From Verrucomicrobiota bacterium (GTDB lineage: Bacteria; Verrucomicrobiota; Verrucomicrobiia; Methylacidiphilales; Verrucolacustridaceae): a DNA stretch of 8,461 nucleotides. The stretch is taken from NCBI GenBank assembly GCA_010024525.1, contig RGGS01000041.1, positions 1-8,461 of the forward strand, in the 5' to 3' direction. Shown piece after piece: positions 5,161 through 8,461 of this stretch. Within the stretch, counting starts at the first letter, position 1. The number at the start of each line of letters is the position of its first letter. The notes beneath the pieces were generated by a model, which had not been told where the DNA came from, ran no database searches, and worked only from the letters and a program-made list of their open reading frames with translations. Position numbers and translations under genes: made by a program.

Positions 5161-6017
5161 AATTTAAGGCAGTGGTTTTCGGACTGCAAAAAAAAGCTCC
5201 CACCAATCAAGGGATAAAGATTCTTTTGACCGGCTCTTAAAAGACCTTCTATTCCTGATATCGATCCAATCCGAAGCTCAAGCCCTCGAAATCGTTTTTG
5301 CAGATACTTATTGTCCGAAAGCTGGGGATGAACCAGGCCCCAGAGATTGTGAAAGTTTTTCGGATGGGCCCTGCGGAATTCTTCTGACCCGTTGGGCGTG
5401 ATGCCCACCATCAATCCGCCGGGCTTAAGCCAAGCCCACTGCCGGTTCAACGCCGTTTCGAGTTGATCGACATGTTCAAGAACATGGGCGGAAAAAACCA
5501 CATCGAATGGACCCTGGATGGCTTGGGGATCGTCCACGGCAATGATCCCGAGCTTTTCGCGCGCATATTGGCAACGGGGTTTGGAAATCTCGAAAGCTCT
5601 TACTTGGTAGCAGGTATCCTGCAGTTGCTAGGCGCCGTATCCCCAGGAGCACCCATACTCAAGCAGGGTGTCCCCTTATTTAATACCCAGCTTTGCCAGC
5701 AGCTCGAGGTAAGGTTGATAGTCACGCGACCCGCCGCGGAACTTGTTTGCGAGCAGTCGCTTGAGTGTTTCATCGTCTGGCATATCCGTGGTGAATCCTT
5801 GTTGATAAGCGGCCTGATAGAAGGTCTTCCCCAGGTCGGCCGAATCCCTCGGAATTCGGTGAAGGAGCTGGCAGGATGGACAACGCCGCAAGGTGGTGAA
5901 GAGATATTTTCTGTCGACCGCCTCATTCGATCGCTGAACGCAATTTGGACAGTCCAGGTTTTGTCGCAGGATTACATTAACCAAGGTTCGAAAGAGGTAA
6001 GCAAGTTTCCGGCTCAT
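5157..6017 (-). pseudogene. Class I SAM-dependent methyltransferase with two in-frame stop codons
   Basis: One continuous reading frame of 286 codons encodes a recognisable methyltransferase but is cut by TAA at 5676-5678 (codon 114) and TAG at 5628-5630 (codon 130). The N-terminus has two CxxC pairs (C23/C26, C46/C49), a likely zinc ribbon as in many sugar-pathway methyltransferases. Between and around the stops lies the SAM-binding motif I, GDTLLEYGCSWGYGA. After the second stop come AFEISKP (acidic end of beta 2), GPFDVVFSAHVLEHV and WLKPGGLMVGITPNG, the standard later motifs. No frameshift is needed: both halves share a frame, and the homology continues through both stops. ATG at 6017 opens the gene; the only nearby purine stretch is weak. 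Expected role: methylation of a sugar or chain end. With the stops, only a 113-residue zinc-ribbon fragment would be made. Readthrough seems unlikely because both stops are ordinary and other genes here end in TAA. Confidence 0.85.
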
Positions 6018-6032
6018 TGTGTTTTTGGGCTC

Positions 6033-6866
6033 TTACCGTCCTTTTTTCCAGCTCTCCTGTGAAACAGGTTTTCGAAGATTCCACTGGGCGGGCAGGGAGA
6101 AGAAGAATTCTCCGATGCCCAAAACCGAAGGCCAAAGCTTCTTTCTTGGGTCTTTCAACGAAAACATAACTTGATGGCTAATATTTCCTGCCAAATAAAA
6201 CCAAACTTTAGCACCAGGACACCGCCGCCAGATCAGAGAGAGATCGTTTAAAACTCCAGCCCTTCGTTGTTGCCGGAGATCTCTGACATGAGGAGTTTTT
6301 TCGTGCCAGACGGTTACTCCATTCAGTTTCACCACTTTCCAGTCCCGGTTGATAAGTCTTAGACATAAATCCTTCTCTTCCCCTCCGTACAAACCAGGCA
6401 GAACTTCATATCCTCCCACCTCTCTCACTGCCTTGAGACGCAATACATGGCCACAACCGATAAACATTTTGGCCGCCTCCACCTCCCGTTTGCCGGAAGG
6501 CTTTGGGTTGTCGGGCGTAAGAATTTCAAAGCCCACCGCTGCCACCCGGGGATTCTCCTCCATCACCCGCACCGCCCCCGCCATGGCGTGGGGATCCAAA
6601 AACCACGCATCATCATCCAGGCTCACGTAAACCTCCGCATCCGCCTCCATCATCATCTTTTGCCGTGCCGCCATGTATCCAAGCGATGTTTCCTTGCGGG
6701 TGATTTTCACAGGCCCGCCCTGTTTCCATTCAAAGGGTTTCCCCACCACCCCGTCCTCGATCACCCACACCAGCTTCGGCGGAGGTATCTGGGCCAGGGC
6801 TGAGGCCACCGCCTTTTCCGCCAACTCCGCCCGGCCCCGCGTCACAATGCCCACGCACACCTTCAT
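6033..6866 (-). CDS. Glycosyltransferase family 2 (GT-A)
   Basis: A 277-residue intact GT2 transferase predicted to add one sugar to the growing repeat unit from a nucleotide-sugar donor. MKVCVGIVTRGR is the first beta strand with the typical TxxR turn; VWVIEDG (33-39) follows. VSLDDDAWFLDP has the DDD metal-binding motif at 84-86, and GGYEVLPGLYGGEEKDLCLRL (151-171) contains the ED-type acceptor/catalytic motif. The C-terminal region (about 215-260) has hydrophobic stretches that may touch the membrane. I chose ATG at 6866, which begins the fold directly and lies 4 bases after the upstream stop. A TTG at 6893 would add nine residues and overlap the upstream gene. The GAGG near the ATG is only two bases away, so initiation may depend on coupling. 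It ends in TAA, 15 bases before the methyltransferase start. Confidence 0.9.
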   Translation of the reverse strand: MKVCVGIVTRGRAELAEKAVASALAQIPPPKLVWVIEDGVVGKPFEWKQGGPVKITRKETSLGYMAARQKMMMEADAEVYVSLDDDAWFLDPHAMAGAVRVMEENPRVAAVGFEILTPDNPKPSGKREVEAAKMFIGCGHVLRLKAVREVGGYEVLPGLYGGEEKDLCLRLINRDWKVVKLNGVTVWHEKTPHVRDLRQQRRAGVLNDLSLIWRRCPGAKVWFYLAGNISHQVMFSLKDPRKKLWPSVLGIGEFFFSLPAQWNLRKPVSQESWKKGR

Positions 6867-6870
6867 GACC

Positions 6871-7532
6871 TCAAGCTGTCCATGCTCCCGCAATTTCCCC
6901 CCAGGCCCCTTTTCGACCTCCCCGCAGCAAGGCCACGGTCAAAAAAACCCGGTGCACTACGGATTTGAAAATCAGTTCCGGCCAGCCCATCCCCATCGCC
7001 TCCCAGGCAATTTTCCTTTGGTTGCGAATCGCCATACGCGCCAGGGCAAACCGGTTTTTTTTAACTCCGCTCTGGATCGAAAGGTGGTCGAACTCAGGCC
7101 GATCCAGGAAGTACAGCTTTCCCGCCGGCTGGACGTTGCGCCAGACCCGGTGCGTCAGAAACGCATCCTCGCCGTAGCTGTAACCCTCAAAGTTCGGAAA
7201 CTTCACTTTTCGGAACTCCGCCGTCCGGATCCACAGCGAAATTTCTGCACCTCCTCAGCCAGTTCCGGCTCAAACCGAACGTCGTCATCCGAAAAGACCA
7301 GCCACTCGGTCTCCACCCCCTCTGCGCCGAGGTTTCTTTGCCGGGCCGCGCTGGCCACCGGGCTGCGCAGGAGTTCCACCGGCACTTTTCCAGAAAAACG
7401 GGTCTCACCATGGCTGCAATCAACTACCACGATTTTTTTCGGCCCCTCCGCCTGCACCTGCCAATCCCGGATCGTGTTGCCGAGCGCCTCCAGCCTTCCC
7501 CCCGTCGCCACCACCACCGTGTACTCAGCCAA
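6871..7532 (-). pseudogene. GT2 family glycosyltransferase, broken by internal deletion and frameshift
   Basis: Two pieces of one GT2 gene lie in different frames. Piece one (from TTG at 7532) has the GT-A start YTVVVATGGR, VVDCS near residue 37, RNLGAEG near 67 and the DDD metal motif at 82-84, then LAEEVQKF. Its frame soon ends at a TGA near 7203. Piece two reads in another frame from about 7252: GAEISLW, then KVKFPNFEGYSYGEDAFLTHRV, the acceptor-side GYSxGED motif, and runs to TGA at 6871-6873. Joined, they give only about 215 residues, whereas such GT2 proteins are near 300. The stretch usually lying between DDD and GYSYGED, roughly 60-90 residues, is missing. The junction falls around 7245-7255. 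I infer a deletion whose length is not a multiple of three. The product would lack part of the fold and is probably inactive, unless the lesion is an assembly error. Confidence 0.8.
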
Positions 7533-7541
7533 CGTTTTTCA

Positions 7542-7546
7542 CCCTC
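7542..7546 (-). promoter_or_regulatory. Candidate Shine-Dalgarno GAGGG deciding a TTG start
   Basis: GAGGG on the minus strand lies 9 bases before TTG at 7530-7532. An in-frame TGA lies two codons before that TTG, and the protein begins with the expected first beta strand (EYTVVVATGGR), so TTG is the likely start despite being a weak codon. Confidence 0.45.
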
Positions 7547-7560
7547 TTTTCATCAATATT

Positions 7561-7584
7561 TAATCTTAATCTTCATCTTAATCT
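7561..7584 (-). repeat. AG-rich hexamer array after the GT2 gene, 4 units
   Basis: The plus strand reads TAATCT TAATCT TCATCT TAATCT, a perfect period-6 array in the 64-base gap between two genes. The purine-rich strand is the coding strand. It shares the 14-mer CTTCATCTTAATCT with 873-886 and the 10-mer TAATCTCTCG with 2593-2602. Confidence 0.85.
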
Positions 7585-7596
7585 CTCGCGAAAGCC

Positions 7597-8418
7597 TTAC
7601 GCCCATACCCCCGTACCGTGCATGATATGCTTAACAAGCCTCTGCCAAGGTTTTTCCAAATGCCGCGGTAGCTTGCTGTAATCGATTTTCCACGCCCCGG
7701 GCTTACGGTCGTCTTCAAGGGCAGTGGCTGGCACGACTTTTTCCTTCCAGCTCTTCTCGTCGCAGTAACCCTGAAATGTTCCACATCCTTCCCGCATGGC
7801 CAGTTGCCGGGTCTCCAACCTCTTCTGGATCTGCTCCGGGTTCCGATACTGGAAGTGGCGGTTTCGGATCATCCGCGGATGGACCACTCCCATATGCCGG
7901 GGCCAGGAAGCCTCAGCTGGCCAGACCAGACCGGGCCGGTGCCGGAAAAACCGCGTCTCCGCATAGTCCAATCGGTAATGATGGAGCCGCTGATACACGG
8001 CTTGGTGGCGGGTTGCTCCCGCTTCCCACGCCGCCAAATCTTCGTCAGTGAAATGGTACTGAAACTGGGCCGCCCACACCACGTGATGCCTTTGCGGCAC
8101 CTTGGCCAAGAACTCTTTCGGGTCATCAATATACCGCTCATCGCTGTCCAGCTTGGTCCACCAGTCACCCGGCGCGGCCAGATGGCGAAACTCCCTGAAT
8201 GCCTGCCCCCGTAGTTTGTCATTGTACGGCTGACGCTTCTGTCGCCACGGGAGGATTTGGGGAATTTCCTTGGCTAGGCGTTGAACTGTCTCCCACGTTC
8301 CGTCCTCGCTTCCATTGTCATCCACGATGATCAGCTCACACCAAGTGGCCGTGTAACGCAGCATTTCCTCAATGATATCTTTCTCGTTCTTGATCAGACA
8401 GATGCCGAATATATTCAA
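7597..8418 (-). CDS. Glycosyltransferase, GT2-like (KNE / DSDE type)
   Basis: A 273-residue protein, probably a cytoplasmic or membrane-associated sugar transferase acting on a lipid-linked glycan. The N-terminal beta strand and KNE motif (residues 10-12) lead to DDNGSEDGT (33-41), the nucleotide-binding turn of GT-A folds. DSDE at 91-94 is in the place of the metal-binding DxD motif. This pattern fits the GT2 subgroup often annotated Glyco_tranf_2_4. The C-terminal half is rich in His, Arg and Trp (for example residues 144-190) and I cannot assign a sugar to it. The start is TTG: an in-frame TGA lies three codons upstream and no ATG is available before the conserved N-terminus, so this is the only reasonable start. 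No strong Shine-Dalgarno sequence is visible, and translation may be coupled to the upstream gene, whose stop is one base away. It ends in TAA. Confidence 0.85.
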   Translation of the reverse strand: MNIFGICLIKNEKDIIEEMLRYTATWCELIIVDDNGSEDGTWETVQRLAKEIPQILPWRQKRQPYNDKLRGQAFREFRHLAAPGDWWTKLDSDERYIDDPKEFLAKVPQRHHVVWAAQFQYHFTDEDLAAWEAGATRHQAVYQRLHHYRLDYAETRFFRHRPGLVWPAEASWPRHMGVVHPRMIRNRHFQYRNPEQIQKRLETRQLAMREGCGTFQGYCDEKSWKEKVVPATALEDDRKPGAWKIDYSKLPRHLEKPWQRLVKHIMHGTGVWA

Positions 8419-8419
8419 A

Positions 8420-8461
8420 TTATTTCACAGCTTCGACATATAGACTTTCCCAAACACGATC
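8420..8461 (-). CDS. C-terminal end of an unidentified upstream gene (partial)
   Basis: Reading the minus strand from the window edge gives 13 sense codons ending in DRVWESLYVEAVK and a TAA stop at 8420-8422. The frame is open to the edge, and the stop lies one base before the start of the next gene, as expected for tightly packed co-transcribed genes. The fragment is too short to assign a family. Its position suggests another polysaccharide gene (glycosyltransferase or methyltransferase), but that rests on context only. Confidence 0.5.
   Translation of the reverse strand, partial: DRVWESLYVEAVK

Noticed and set aside
5628..5678. Stop-codon reassignment (TAA/TAG read as amino acid)
   Set aside because: Genes at 7597, 6033, 4018, 2817, 880 and 78 all end in TAA at sensible positions, so TAA is a normal stop here.
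5463..6062. 199-codon open frame on the plus strand, uninterrupted where the methyltransferase has stops
   Set aside because: It is antisense to clear methyltransferase motifs, has no recognisable domain and no convincing start signals. It is a shadow frame.
6673..7563. 296-codon open frame on the plus strand spanning two GT2 genes
   Set aside because: Composition is that of an antisense frame (rich in Pro, Ser, Arg), with no domain, and it crosses the boundary between two sense genes.

Overview
All gene content I can support lies on the minus strand, so biological order runs from high to low coordinates. The window is a surface-polysaccharide (LPS O-antigen, capsule or exopolysaccharide) gene cluster followed by a small HEPN/MNT two-gene module. 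The source looks like a Gram-negative, moderately GC-rich bacterium. AG-rich 6- and 7-base microsatellites after gene ends and GC-rich hairpins that look like REP elements remind me of Verrucomicrobiota and other PVC-group genomes. That placement is an impression from sequence style, not a marker-gene assignment.

Layout from 8461 down: the last 13 codons of an unidentified gene (8420-8461); a GT2-type glycosyltransferase (7597-8418); a second GT2 gene broken by an internal deletion and frameshift (6871-7532); a third, intact GT2 (6033-6866); a class I SAM methyltransferase with two in-frame stop codons (5157-6017); a GT4 glycosyltransferase whose expected ATG reads ATA (4018-5160); a second GT4 (2817-4010); a gap of about 260 bases holding hexamer repeats and three GC-rich hairpins; a Wzy-like multipass polysaccharide polymerase with a repeat-derived C-terminal tail (880-2553); then MNT nucleotidyltransferase (472-795) and HEPN protein (78-482), which overlap.

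The glycosyltransferases would add sugars one by one to a lipid-linked repeat unit at the inner membrane. The methyltransferase would modify a sugar or end the chain, and the polymerase would join repeat units in the periplasm. Between 5158 and about 7250 three consecutive genes carry a disabling or suspicious change, so part of the pathway may be decaying. The flanking genes look intact.

The most unusual signal is not a new enzyme system but the behaviour of the short repeats. Hexamers of the form T(A/C)ATC(T/C) occur at eight places (plus-strand reading), always with the purine-rich strand as the coding strand. They follow gene ends, provide the stop codon of two genes, sit at the Shine-Dalgarno site of one, and have entered the reading frames of a glycosyltransferase and the polymerase. 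I did not find a convincing previously undescribed multi-gene system.
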